Source: an uncultured Anaeroplasmataceae bacterium (GTDB taxonomy: Bacteria; Bacillota_I; Bacilli_A; Acholeplasmatales; Anaeroplasmataceae). Taken from it: DNA of 25,109 nt. The position numbers were made by a program, and so were the translations under genes. The first letter of the stretch is position 1. The number at the start of each line of letters is the position of its first letter. The stretch spans positions 1-25,109 of the forward strand of contig CAKQDS010000027.1 in NCBI GenBank assembly GCA_934229535.1, given 5' to 3'. This document shows positions 14,480-22,995 of the stretch, one piece after another. The notes beneath the pieces were generated by a model, which was not told the origin of the DNA, made no database searches, and saw only the letters and a program-made list of their open reading frames with translations.

Positions 14480-16313
14480 CAACTATTTCCTTTAAGATAT
14501 CTGCCTTAGAAAAGCCATAATTATCTAAAACAATATCAATATTTCCGTGAGGTACAATTGTATCTCTTGATATACCATAGCCCTTTATTTTCTTCTTAAA
14601 GTCTTGTTTAGCAGCAAAGTCTAAAACATTAGCTAAAAGTGTACCGACATTAACACATTCCTCAATTATTAAAATATTTTTGTTCATTTTAAAAAGCTCA
14701 AGTAACATTTCTTCATCAATTGGCCTTATAAATCTAGCATTAATAAGACAAACATCTAAATTATTTTCTTCAATTGTTTTAGTTATTCTATTTAATATAC
14801 TACCATAAGAAATAATAATAGCATTATTACCTTTTCTTAGTATATCCCAGGTTGGGCTTGTTATTTCATAATTCAAATCAAAAGTGCTATATTCACTTCT
14901 ACCCTTAGGATAGCGAACAACAATAGGACCATTATATTTTAAAGCATATGAAAATAGTCCCATACATTCCCTACCATCTTTTCCCATACAAATGGTAAAA
15001 TTAGGCATTGAATTAAACATTGCTACATCATAAATTCCCTGATGAGTGGCACCATCCTCACCAACTATTCCTGCTCTATCAATACCAATTATTACATTAA
15101 GTCCTCTTCTTGCAATATCATTTAAAAACTGATCATATGCTCGTTGAGCAAAGGTTGAATACATTAATAGAACAACCTTTTTATTTGATAAAGCAATTCC
15201 TGAGGCCATTACGGCTGCATGCTCTTCAGAAATTCCAACATCATAAAAGCTCTTAGGATAAAGGCTTGCAAATAAATCTAAGCAGGCTCCTTGCTTCATA
15301 GCTGGAGTAATTACAAAAAAATCTTCCTTTTTTCTTAAATCTAGTATTTTATTAGCAACAATTTGCGAATAACTAGTAAGACCATCATCATTCTTAACTA
15401 AAGGCTTACCATTTTCAACACAAAATGGTCCTACACCATGGAAATTACCTATATCGTCATCCTCAGCATAAGGATAGCCACAGCCTTTTTTAGTAATTAA
15501 GTGAATAACAACTGGCTCTTTGCTTTGCTTAACTCTTTCAAAATTACGAATTACAGATTTTATATCATTACCATCAATTGGTCCATAATAATCAAAGCCC
15601 ATATCCTCAAAAATATTATCACTTTGTAAATAGCCCTTTAAGCCTCTTTTTATTTGATGAAACCAATTAGTTATAAACTTAGGAAAAATAATGTTACAAA
15701 TTCTCTTAAATCTACGCCAAGTCTTAGTTCCACGCATACGACTAAAAACTCTAGTCATTGCTCCTACAGACTTAGAAATACCCATTTTATTGTCATTTAT
15801 AATTATTATTGGATTTTCTTCCTTTAAGCTACCTAAAAAATTAAGACCTTCAAAGGCAATACCATTAGATATTGAACTATCTCCTATAACAACAACTGCC
15901 CTAGGCGGATTAGCATTTTCTTTATTTGCTACAATCATTCCTGCTGCAGCAGAAATCGATGTAGAGCTATGGCCTGATTCCCATACATCATATTTGGATT
16001 CATCCTTATTTATATATCCTGATAGACCATTAAATTGTCTTAAAGTTTTAAAATCCTTAGCCCTTCCAGTTAAAATCTTATGGACATAGCTTTGATGACC
16101 TACATCATAAATAAATTTGTCATTTTCCGGATCAAAAACATAAAACATCGCAATCGTTAATTCCACAATTCCCAAATTTGAAGACAAATGCCCACCAGTT
16201 TTACTGATATTTTCAATTAAAAAAGTTCTAATATCCTTAGCTAATTGCTTAAGCTCTTTATTATTTAGATTTTTGATAAAAGAAGGATCCTTAATATCCT
16301 CAATTTTTATCAT
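14463..16313 (-). CDS. dxs: 1-deoxy-D-xylulose-5-phosphate synthase
   Basis: 616 residues, the normal length. It condenses pyruvate and glyceraldehyde 3-phosphate with thiamine diphosphate, the first step of the MEP pathway and also a feed into thiamine and pyridoxal. Seen: GGHLSSNLG (His42), YDVGHQSYVHK (His73), the cofactor segment 144-176 ending in NDNKMGIS, the pyruvate-binding GPIDGND, ISEEHAA with the catalytic Glu, and DRAGIVGEDGATHQG. The cofactor motif begins GDS rather than GDG. The operon has no ispA upstream, unlike Bacillus. AGAGG precedes ATG 16313. The pathway's last enzyme, ispH, is at 7664-8530. Confidence 0.96.
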   Translation of the reverse strand: MIKIEDIKDPSFIKNLNNKELKQLAKDIRTFLIENISKTGGHLSSNLGIVELTIAMFYVFDPENDKFIYDVGHQSYVHKILTGRAKDFKTLRQFNGLSGYINKDESKYDVWESGHSSTSISAAAGMIVANKENANPPRAVVVIGDSSISNGIAFEGLNFLGSLKEENPIIIINDNKMGISKSVGAMTRVFSRMRGTKTWRRFKRICNIIFPKFITNWFHQIKRGLKGYLQSDNIFEDMGFDYYGPIDGNDIKSVIRNFERVKQSKEPVVIHLITKKGCGYPYAEDDDIGNFHGVGPFCVENGKPLVKNDDGLTSYSQIVANKILDLRKKEDFFVITPAMKQGACLDLFASLYPKSFYDVGISEEHAAVMASGIALSNKKVVLLMYSTFAQRAYDQFLNDIARRGLNVIIGIDRAGIVGEDGATHQGIYDVAMFNSMPNFTICMGKDGRECMGLFSYALKYNGPIVVRYPKGRSEYSTFDLNYEITSPTWDILRKGNNAIIISYGSILNRITKTIEENNLDVCLINARFIRPIDEEMLLELFKMNKNILIIEECVNVGTLLANVLDFAAKQDFKKKIKGYGISRDTIVPHGNIDIVLDNYGFSKADILKEIVDVYEN

Positions 16314-16322
16314 ATTATCCTC

Positions 16323-16541
16323 TTATTCTTGTTTAAATGGTTCCAAACCATTTTTAGTCATTTGTTCAACAACAAGCTTTTCATTTTTATCTAAAATATC
16401 ATAGCATATCTTAGAAAGCTCAACACCCTTAGTATAATTTTTTACTGCATCCTCTAAAGAAATATCACGATTTTCAAGGTTCTTAACAACCTCATTTAGC
16501 ATTGATAAATATTCCTCGAAGCTTTTATCTTGATTTTCCAT
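16323..16541 (-). CDS. xseB: Exodeoxyribonuclease VII small subunit
   Basis: 72 residues. The family pattern is plain: SFEEYLSMLNEVVKNLENRDISLEDAVKNYTKGVEL, with the conserved L-E-x-x-x-x-S-L-E-x-A and Y-x-x-G features. XseB wraps the C-terminal helices of XseA. The gene overlaps the end of xseA by about 17 bases; ATG 16541 is chosen over ATG 16544 because the GGAGG inside xseA lies only three bases from the latter and six from the former. dxs starts nine bases after its stop. Confidence 0.93.
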   Translation of the reverse strand: MENQDKSFEEYLSMLNEVVKNLENRDISLEDAVKNYTKGVELSKICYDILDKNEKLVVEQMTKNGLEPFKQE

Positions 16542-17745
16542 CATTAACCTCCATCACCTTAGCTTTGATACTACCATCATTTAGAGTAATATCTATTAAA
16601 TCATTTTCTTTTACCTGCTTAACACTTCTTACAATCTCATCATTATGCTTAGCTATTGAATAGCCCTTATCCATAATTTGTAAGGGATTAAGTGCTTTTA
16701 ATTTTTCTATTAAAACCTTATAGCTATTTTCCTTATTAGCTAAAATTGCTTTAATCATTAATCCTAAGGAATTAAATTTGGCATCAACAATTTCTCTTTT
16801 ATGAATCAATGTCGTCTTAGGACTATTATTGTCCAATGATTTTTCTAAATTAACTAAACTAAGCTTATAATTATCAAAGGTATTCTTAATATTTTTATTT
16901 AAAATTCCATAGATTTGAATAATGTTTTGTTTTAAAACATCCTTGTTAGGAGTAGCAATTTCCGCAGCTGCGGTTGGTGTTGCCGCTCTTTTATCTGCAA
17001 CAAAATCTGCAATAGTAAAATCTATTTCATGACCTACTGCTGAAATAATTGGAATATTACAATTATAAATTGCATAAGCAACAATTTTTTCATTAAAGGC
17101 CCATAAATCTTCGATGCTTCCACCACCACGGCCAACAATTAAAACATCACAAAGTGCTTGCTCCTCTGCTAGCTTTATTTGTTCAACAATACTATTCTTG
17201 GCTTCCTCACCTTGAACTAGTGCTGGATACAATATAACCTTGCAAAAAGGAAATCTTCTGGTAATAGTATTAATTATATCTTTAATTGCTGCACCTGTAG
17301 GCGATGTTACAACTCCTATAACCTTAGGAATTTGTGGAATAGGCTTTTTATGTGCTGGATCAAATAAGCCAAGCTCACCAAGCTCTTTTTTTAATTGCTC
17401 ATATGCTAAATATAAGTCACCTACCCCATCACTTTTCATTTCCGAAACAACTATTTGATAGGTACCACTAGGCTCATAAACAGAAATTCTTCCTCTTAAA
17501 AAAACATTCATACCATCCTTTGGCTCAAATTTAACCTTTATGGCACTTGATGCAAACATCATTGCACCTATGGCAGCTCCATCATCCTTAAGTGTAAAAT
17601 AAAAATGACCTCTTGAATGATGCTTAAAATTAGAAATTTCTCCTGTAACAAAAATATCTTCTAAATGATGATCATGCTCAAATTTCCATTTAATATATTT
17701 AGTTAATGCAGTGACAGTTACATAATCATTCTTATTTTCCTGCAT
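16525..17745 (-). CDS. xseA: Exodeoxyribonuclease VII large subunit
   Basis: 406 residues. An N-terminal OB fold (VTGEISNFKHHSRGHFYFTLKD, key residues G-E-I-S-N and G-H-x-Y-F-x-L-K-D) is followed by the catalytic region with GVVTSPTGAAIKD, GRGGGSIEDLWAFN and SAVGHEIDFTIADFVADKRAATPTAAAE, and then coiled-coil helices that bind XseB. The enzyme degrades single-stranded DNA to oligonucleotides in repair and recombination. It starts eight bases after nusB with GGTGA as Shine-Dalgarno. folD, which stands between nusB and xseA in Bacillus, is missing. Confidence 0.96.
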   Translation of the reverse strand: MQENKNDYVTVTALTKYIKWKFEHDHHLEDIFVTGEISNFKHHSRGHFYFTLKDDGAAIGAMMFASSAIKVKFEPKDGMNVFLRGRISVYEPSGTYQIVVSEMKSDGVGDLYLAYEQLKKELGELGLFDPAHKKPIPQIPKVIGVVTSPTGAAIKDIINTITRRFPFCKVILYPALVQGEEAKNSIVEQIKLAEEQALCDVLIVGRGGGSIEDLWAFNEKIVAYAIYNCNIPIISAVGHEIDFTIADFVADKRAATPTAAAEIATPNKDVLKQNIIQIYGILNKNIKNTFDNYKLSLVNLEKSLDNNSPKTTLIHKREIVDAKFNSLGLMIKAILANKENSYKVLIEKLKALNPLQIMDKGYSIAKHNDEIVRSVKQVKENDLIDITLNDGSIKAKVMEVNDGKSR

Positions 17746-17753
17746 TTTTTCAC

Positions 17754-18143
17754 CTATATTTCTTTAGCAATCTTATCAAGAAGGCTATTATTAAAAGCGA
17801 CAGCCTTATGGTTTCCTTCATCTGAAAACATTTTGGTAATTTCTAAGGCTTCATTAATAGCTACTCTTTTATCCTCACCTAAATACATTTCAGCAGTTGC
17901 AAGTCTAATAATAGCTCGATCAACGGCATTTAAACGTGAAATTGAATAATTCTCTAAGGCCATTTCAATAATTTGATCCACCTTTTCACGATTATTCAAA
18001 TATTTTAAAGCGAATTCAACGCCTTCCTCATTAAAATCATCATTATTAAATACTTGCTTAATTGCTTCAGATGTTGAAACATCATCAAAATCAACTCTAT
18101 ATATAATTTGCATTCCAAAAATACGATTGTCTCTTCTACTCAT
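17754..18143 (-). CDS. nusB: Transcription antitermination protein NusB
   Basis: About 129 residues, all helical. Landmarks are the opening SRRDNRIFGMQIIYRVDF, the NAVDRAIIRLATAEMYLGE helix, AINEALEITKMFSD and the closing KAVAFNNSLLDKIAKE. NusB with NusE (S10) binds boxA RNA and supports transcription of rRNA operons. ATG 18143 is chosen over GTG 18176 because GAGG is nine bases before it and the family begins M-x-R-R-x-x-R. It is the first gene of the nusB-xseA-xseB-dxs-tlyA operon. Confidence 0.95.
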   Translation of the reverse strand: MSRRDNRIFGMQIIYRVDFDDVSTSEAIKQVFNNDDFNEEGVEFALKYLNNREKVDQIIEMALENYSISRLNAVDRAIIRLATAEMYLGEDKRVAINEALEITKMFSDEGNHKAVAFNNSLLDKIAKEI

Positions 18144-18185
18144 AATTTGTTTCCTCACATAAAAATATCTTTTCACTTATATAAT

Positions 18186-18196
18186 ATTTTACCATA
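18186..18196 (-). promoter_or_regulatory. Extended -10 promoter of the nusB operon
   Basis: On the minus strand TATGGTAAAAT (-10 TAAAAT at 18186-18191 with TG-n). An alternative reading is TTGTAA-N16-TATAAG a few bases further on. It follows directly after the terminator of the preceding operon. Confidence 0.45.
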
Positions 18197-18215
18197 TTTA
18201 CAACCTAATTAAAAG

Positions 18216-18242
18216 AAAAAAAGAGTATTATCTACTCTTTTT
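18216..18242 (-). terminator. Terminator of the rdgB-spoIIIAH operon
   Basis: On the minus strand AAAAAGAGTA (18233-18242), loop GATAA, TACTCTTTTT (18218-18227), continuing as T to 18216. Its first arm overlaps the stop codon of the SpoIIIAH-type gene. Confidence 0.9.
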
Positions 18243-18720
18243 ATGAACTTAATGCTGTTGTATGAATTGTAACAATATAATTAGTGTCAAATTTAGCTTT
18301 GCTTAAAAGTGCCACATTAACAAATTCAGTTTGACTAAAGGTATCTGTTAAGATATCAATATTCACCTTTCCATCGGCAACATAAACAAATACATCATCA
18401 TAGCCTAGAGCTATAATTTCATTTTCTAAGGCTACCTCACTATAATTAAGCTTATATATGGCATCAACCTTTAGCAAGGTATTTTCAACCTCTGTGCTTG
18501 AAAGCTCACCACTAGCTACAACAGCCTCATAGCCTTCAATATCCTTAGTTCTATTCTTCATTACTTCAAGCCTTGATTCAGCATAGGTATGATATTTTAT
18601 AGACCCTGAGGTATTTTGTATTTCATTATTTTTATTTGTCTTAGTATCATTTATATAATAAACGCTAAGCATTACCACCAAGGCTAATAAAAATAATGGA
18701 AGTTTGTTCTTTTTTAACAT
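18241..18720 (-). CDS. SpoIIIAH-like family protein (stage III sporulation protein AH type)
   Basis: 159 residues. It opens with MLKKNKLPLFLLALVVMLSVYYI, whose MLKK and VV-x-LSVYY match the membrane anchor of SpoIIIAH, followed by a polar linker and a C-terminal domain with the family's layout: SRLEVMKNR, AVVASGELSS, LENEIIALGYDDVFVYVADGKVNI and SQTEFVNVALLSK. In Bacillus SpoIIIAH faces SpoIIQ across the two membranes around the forespore and forms part of the feeding-tube channel; this domain resembles type III secretion ring proteins. The linker is shorter than the Bacillus one (about 218 residues in all). It stands directly before nusB, as in Bacillus apart from lost accB, accC and yqhY. 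SpoIIIAA-AG are not here. GGAGG lies before ATG 18720. It is the last gene of its operon. Confidence 0.85.
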   Translation of the reverse strand: MLKKNKLPLFLLALVVMLSVYYINDTKTNKNNEIQNTSGSIKYHTYAESRLEVMKNRTKDIEGYEAVVASGELSSTEVENTLLKVDAIYKLNYSEVALENEIIALGYDDVFVYVADGKVNIDILTDTFSQTEFVNVALLSKAKFDTNYIVTIHTTALSS

Positions 18721-18763
18721 AATATCCTCCTTAACATTTACTAAATATTATGCTAAATACTTT

Positions 18764-21700
18764 TTAATTATTCATATTAACCTTAGAAATTAATTCATTC
18801 ATAGTAATATTTTTCTTGTAATATTCTCCATAAATATAATTTAAGTTCATTTTCTTAGCATTAAGAAGATCATCCTTAGTATCAATATCATCTGTTATAA
18901 TAGTTATTTTTTTATTTAAGGCAATATCAAGTATTTCTTTATAGCCATCATTATATTTTTTATAGCTTAAAAATAAGATTTTTAGGCAATCTAAAAATAA
19001 ACATTCCATTTGATTAGTTGCAAGCTCTAAGTCATTATTTTTAAACCTAATCATAACATCCTTATTAATACTTTCATCAATATAAAAAATTACATTTTCC
19101 TTAGGAATTTTAAAAAAATCAAGTTGTGTTAAAACAAAGGAAATAATTTTTTCATCCTCAATTGTTTTCTTGTGAATAGGTATGCATATTTTTAAATAGG
19201 CATGAGTCATATTATAAAAATTCTTAAGTTCCATTAAAGATTGCTGAATTAAATATTTATCTAATAAATCCTCCAAGGAACGTCTTTTAATTACCTTATC
19301 AACCATTTGATAATCAACATCATAATTCACTAAATTTAATCTGGCAAAATAAGCATAGACATTTTTTTCATTTAAATCAATAATTTGCTTATAGGTTATT
19401 TTCATCTTATTATGATCAATACATTCACTTATATGGGTTATAAGCTGAAAATCAAAATATCTTTTTTGATAGCTTCTTTGATCAAACAAAGCTACATGAT
19501 TTAGTCCATCCTTTACCTCTTTAGCATCTAATAGGCCATATGATGCATAATTTAAGATTTTCGAAGGATCCGTAATGTTTTGGTTTGCAGTATAACGATA
19601 AACACCAGCTGCAAAGCTAAGCTTAATTCTCTTATTTACATCATACATTTTTTTAGTTAATTTATCTAAATAATTAATAGTCTTACTTAAAGCTAATCTT
19701 TTATCATTTAACTCATTATATAATAAAGCAAATTTATCACCATCAAGATGATAGACTCTTGTATTAAAATCAGTAGCAATTTCTTCCTTTATAACTAGCC
19801 CTAAATGATAAATTAATTGTGATGTAAATGCTAAGCCATAAATATCCGTATAAAGCTTAAAATCATTAATATCAATAAGCGCAATACTAAATTTTTTATT
19901 CTTTATTGCATCAGTAAGGTCAATAAATAATTTAGCCTCACCACTAAGCTTCGATAAAGGATTTTCATATATCAAAGCCTCTAAATCATTTTTCGTTTTT
20001 TCCTCAGCAGTAATGTCATCAATTAAAGAAATAAGCGTATATGTTTTATTTTCCAGCATTGGATAAAAGCGTTCTTTAACATAAATAATCTCATTACCCT
20101 TATGAAAGTGATATTTACTAACAACATCTAAGGCTTCGTTAGCTAATGCTTCCTCCTTAGCCTTACGATAGGCAATTAAATCATTAGCTGCAATCCTTGC
20201 CTCATAGTCAGATACATTTAAGTTTTCATAAATATCTAATATCTCACAGGCCTTAGCGTTTGAATGAACATACATAGAAGCCTCAACCTTAATTCCTGAG
20301 GACATTGCTTCACTAATGAAAAATAACTTTTTATTGGTAGTTTCTATCTCATTTATATACATCTCATTATTTAAACGAACATTTAGCATTTGGCTTGTAA
20401 GCTTTAAAATTTCATAAGCCATATCAACATCAATAAAACGTTTATTGCTTATATAAGCAATGCTTCCCATAATAATAGTATCTTCAAAAAAAGGAAAGCA
20501 TAAAATATATTTTTTTTCTTCATATGGCAAATTAGTTATAATGTTTTTTAAGCCTTCGCCTTCCTTATAAGCGTCAGTTTCTTGCTCAATAGCTGTTAAA
20601 AGAACTGTATCCTCTAAATCCTTATTATTGAAGGCCTTGTTATATACTCTTTCAACCTTGTAATGATAACCAAAATAGCCTTGATTATAATAGACAATGA
20701 CAATCTCATCAATAGGGAACAATTTAGTAAGCTCAATGGCCCCTAATCTAAAAAATTCTCTAAATTTTAAATTCTTATCTCTACTATTAATGTAGGAAAA
20801 AACATCTGCAAATTTTTCATATGCCTCTGATACTAAAATATCTGTTTTTTCATTTTTAATAACATTGATTTCGGCAACATTTTGTTTTGGCTCTTCTACT
20901 ATTGTTTCCGCAATATCGGGAATAATAATCTGCTTACTTTTTTTCTTTTTAGGGTTTTCATATTCAATAGAGCTATTTATTTTATTTAATCTATCCTCAT
21001 ATTCCTTAATGGAAATCAAATGGTTTTGTTCTTTATATAAATCAAGGGCAGCAAGAACAAATTCCTTACCAGCAATTGGTCTAATATTATTAAGCTCATC
21101 CTCATAATCAGTAACAATAATTGTCGCCCTACGATATTCTTTATTTTTTAAATAACCCCTAACACAAATAGCTGCCGCATTAATTTTGAGTTCACTTGAT
21201 AAATGCTCATCACTAAGTAGGACTTTAGCCATTTCAATTGCTTTTATATAGCTACCACTTTCATATTCAATTCTTATTTTTTTTAAAGAAAGCTCATTAG
21301 CCTTATCAAACAATAAATTTTTATTATAATAAGAAATAAGATTATCATAATAACTTAAAAAGCGTTCATAATCATGCTCCTTAAAATATATATCAGCAAT
21401 TATAGCCATATATTTTGCACGAATATCAACATCAGTTTCCTCAGCCAAGATTTTAAAAATTTCTTCTTTAATTTTAGCTTGATTATTTGTTAAAATATAA
21501 TAATCAATCAAATCCATATAATATTCATTCATTCTTGCAAGTGGCAAATAATTCTTCTTTACCTCAATATATTTTGCCATTTGATCAGCAAGAAAATTAT
21601 TTTTAGCAATTTCAATAATAGCGTTACATAAATAAACAACTGCATTATAATCTAATTGATTAAATATCGGAACATATGAATATAAAAGCTTTAAAGCTTC

Positions 21701-21853
21701 ATTAACCCTACCAATTTCCCCCAAAATTATTCCTTTATAGGCAATAGCCTCATAATATTTAGCATCAGACTTAGAGGTTTTGGATAAAAATAAATCAATT
21801 TTTTTAATTGACGCTGATACCTTATCTAATTTTAATAATTCATTTATATCCAT
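18764..21853 (-). CDS. TPR-GAF-PAS protein with degenerate GGDEF and EAL domains
   Basis: 1029 residues, no membrane segment. Residues about 1-290 are helical repeats of TPR type; a basic linker follows; about 340-500 looks like a GAF domain, 505-635 like a PAS domain, 640-790 is a GGDEF fold (NPLSKLSG, ALIDINDFKLYTDIYG) and 805-1029 an EAL fold. The GGDEF signature is DGDKF (704-708) and the EAL signature reads FAR (836-838), so the catalytic Glu of EAL is gone and the cyclase site is damaged. Domain limits are by eye. It is likely a cytosolic sensor or scaffold that may still bind c-di-GMP or GTP, not an enzyme; this is inference. The gene follows the phosphodiesterase gene by nine bases and precedes spoIIIAH by 43, so it is co-transcribed with both. 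GGAGG precedes the ATG. Confidence 0.8.
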   Translation of the reverse strand: MDINELLKLDKVSASIKKIDLFLSKTSKSDAKYYEAIAYKGIILGEIGRVNEALKLLYSYVPIFNQLDYNAVVYLCNAIIEIAKNNFLADQMAKYIEVKKNYLPLARMNEYYMDLIDYYILTNNQAKIKEEIFKILAEETDVDIRAKYMAIIADIYFKEHDYERFLSYYDNLISYYNKNLLFDKANELSLKKIRIEYESGSYIKAIEMAKVLLSDEHLSSELKINAAAICVRGYLKNKEYRRATIIVTDYEDELNNIRPIAGKEFVLAALDLYKEQNHLISIKEYEDRLNKINSSIEYENPKKKKSKQIIIPDIAETIVEEPKQNVAEINVIKNEKTDILVSEAYEKFADVFSYINSRDKNLKFREFFRLGAIELTKLFPIDEIVIVYYNQGYFGYHYKVERVYNKAFNNKDLEDTVLLTAIEQETDAYKEGEGLKNIITNLPYEEKKYILCFPFFEDTIIMGSIAYISNKRFIDVDMAYEILKLTSQMLNVRLNNEMYINEIETTNKKLFFISEAMSSGIKVEASMYVHSNAKACEILDIYENLNVSDYEARIAANDLIAYRKAKEEALANEALDVVSKYHFHKGNEIIYVKERFYPMLENKTYTLISLIDDITAEEKTKNDLEALIYENPLSKLSGEAKLFIDLTDAIKNKKFSIALIDINDFKLYTDIYGLAFTSQLIYHLGLVIKEEIATDFNTRVYHLDGDKFALLYNELNDKRLALSKTINYLDKLTKKMYDVNKRIKLSFAAGVYRYTANQNITDPSKILNYASYGLLDAKEVKDGLNHVALFDQRSYQKRYFDFQLITHISECIDHNKMKITYKQIIDLNEKNVYAYFARLNLVNYDVDYQMVDKVIKRRSLEDLLDKYLIQQSLMELKNFYNMTHAYLKICIPIHKKTIEDEKIISFVLTQLDFFKIPKENVIFYIDESINKDVMIRFKNNDLELATNQMECLFLDCLKILFLSYKKYNDGYKEILDIALNKKITIITDDIDTKDDLLNAKKMNLNYIYGEYYKKNITMNELISKVNMNN

Positions 21854-21862
21854 AAGTTCCTC

Positions 21863-22321
21863 CTAAACAATTTTAAAGTTTTTAATAGCTACACCATTTC
21901 TATAAAAATAAATCACATTATCCTCATCAATCACTGCATATTCGTTATTAATAAAAGCTCCAGGATTTATTAAAGCTATTCCATTAACATCAGCAAAAAA
22001 TTGCTGATGAGTATGACCAAAAATACCAAGCCTACAATTTTCTTCTAGCGTTTTATAATAAATTCTATCTAAGCTATTTTTAACATTATATTTGTGACCA
22101 TGGGTAATAAATGCCTTAAGGCCATTAATATCAATCACATTTTCTAAAGGCTTACTATACCTATCACAATTTCCCATTACATAGGTAACATTAAATTTAT
22201 CCAATACTTCTTTATTAATTATAAAATCACCAAGACAAATAATTTCTTTTTCTTTGTTAGCCTTTAGAAAATCGGCTAATTCTGGGCTGTTATGTGAATC
22301 ACTTATAAGTAATATTTTCAT
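21863..22321 (-). CDS. YfcE/MJ0936-type metallophosphoesterase (YsnB-like)
   Basis: 152 residues. Calcineurin-like metal motifs appear in order: SDSHN (Asp8, His10), CLGDF, MGNCD, THGHKYNV and FGHTHQ, with NPGAF near the end. Small proteins of this group are phosphodiesterases of uncertain natural substrate; Bacillus YsnB is the likely counterpart. The start overlaps the rdgB stop as ATGA, so translation is coupled. In Bacillus the pair ysnA-ysnB stands after gerM-rph, which fits the neighbours here. Confidence 0.92.
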   Translation of the reverse strand: MKILLISDSHNSPELADFLKANKEKEIICLGDFIINKEVLDKFNVTYVMGNCDRYSKPLENVIDINGLKAFITHGHKYNVKNSLDRIYYKTLEENCRLGIFGHTHQQFFADVNGIALINPGAFINNEYAVIDEDNVIYFYRNGVAIKNFKIV

Positions 22322-22890
22322 CTTAAAGCTTCCTTTAGCTTTCTTATAGCCTTTCCACGATGAGAAATTTTGTTCTTTTCCTCAAGACTTAATTCAGCCA
22401 TAGTCTTACCATATTCCTTAACATAAAAATATGGATCATAGCCAAAGCCACCAGTTCCTCTTGGTGTTAGAATTATTTTTCCATAGCAATAATCCTCAAC
22501 AACAATGCTTCTACCATCTGGATAGCATAAAGCAATAGCACATACATATCTACAATCAGTGTTTTCTTTACCCAAAAGATTTTTTATTAGTAAAGCATTA
22601 TTTAGCTTATCATCATGCATATCTCCAGCATACCTTGCTGAATAAATACCTGGCTCATTATTCAAAGAGAAAACCTCTAATCCTGAATCATCACTTATTA
22701 CCGGCTTATTATAAATTTTAGCAATTGTACTAGCCTTAATAACCGCATTTTCCTTGAAGGTTTTGCCATCCTCAACAATATCATTTTGATAATTTAAATC
22801 ATTTAAAGAAACAATATGATATTCCTTTAATATAGAGGCGAATTCTCTTTTCTTTCCTTCATTTTTTGTTGCAATAATAATTTCTTCCAT
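22318..22890 (-). CDS. rdgB: XTP/dITP pyrophosphatase (RdgB/HAM1 family)
   Basis: 190 residues. Family motifs: IIATKNEGKKREF (start), EDGKTFKENAVIKA, VISDDSGLEV, GIYSARYAG, GTGGFGYDPYF and KNKISHRGKA (end). It hydrolyses non-canonical purine nucleoside triphosphates (ITP, XTP) so that they do not enter DNA or RNA. ATG 22890 has GGTGA at six bases and lies only 18 bases after the -10. It opens an operon that continues with a phosphodiesterase gene, the 1029-residue protein and spoIIIAH. Confidence 0.96.
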   Translation of the reverse strand: MEEIIIATKNEGKKREFASILKEYHIVSLNDLNYQNDIVEDGKTFKENAVIKASTIAKIYNKPVISDDSGLEVFSLNNEPGIYSARYAGDMHDDKLNNALLIKNLLGKENTDCRYVCAIALCYPDGRSIVVEDYCYGKIILTPRGTGGFGYDPYFYVKEYGKTMAELSLEEKNKISHRGKAIRKLKEALR

Positions 22891-22908
22891 ATATTCTCAC
22901 CATTTACT

Positions 22909-22919
22909 ATTTTAACATA
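22909..22919 (-). promoter_or_regulatory. Extended -10 promoter of the rdgB operon
   Basis: On the minus strand TATGTTAAAAT (-10 TAAAAT at 22909-22914). A perfect TTGACA lies further upstream, but 41 bases from this -10, too far to pair with it. The leader would be about 12 bases. Confidence 0.5.
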
Positions 22920-22961
22920 AATATAAAGATATTTTAACAAAATAAGCAAACAATTTTTGTC

Positions 22962-22992
22962 AAAAAAAAGAAAAAATGCCATTTTGGCATTT
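22962..22992 (-). terminator. Terminator after the lipoprotein gene
   Basis: On the minus strand AAATGCCA (22985-22992), loop AAA, TGGCATTT (22974-22981), then a long T-rich tract to 22962. It lies three bases after the stop codon. Confidence 0.9.
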
Positions 22993-22995
22993 CTT

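Noticed and set aside
15691..16089. Plus-strand open frame of 132 codons inside dxs
   Set aside because: It is the antisense shadow of a well-recognised gene, without a start signal of its own or protein features.
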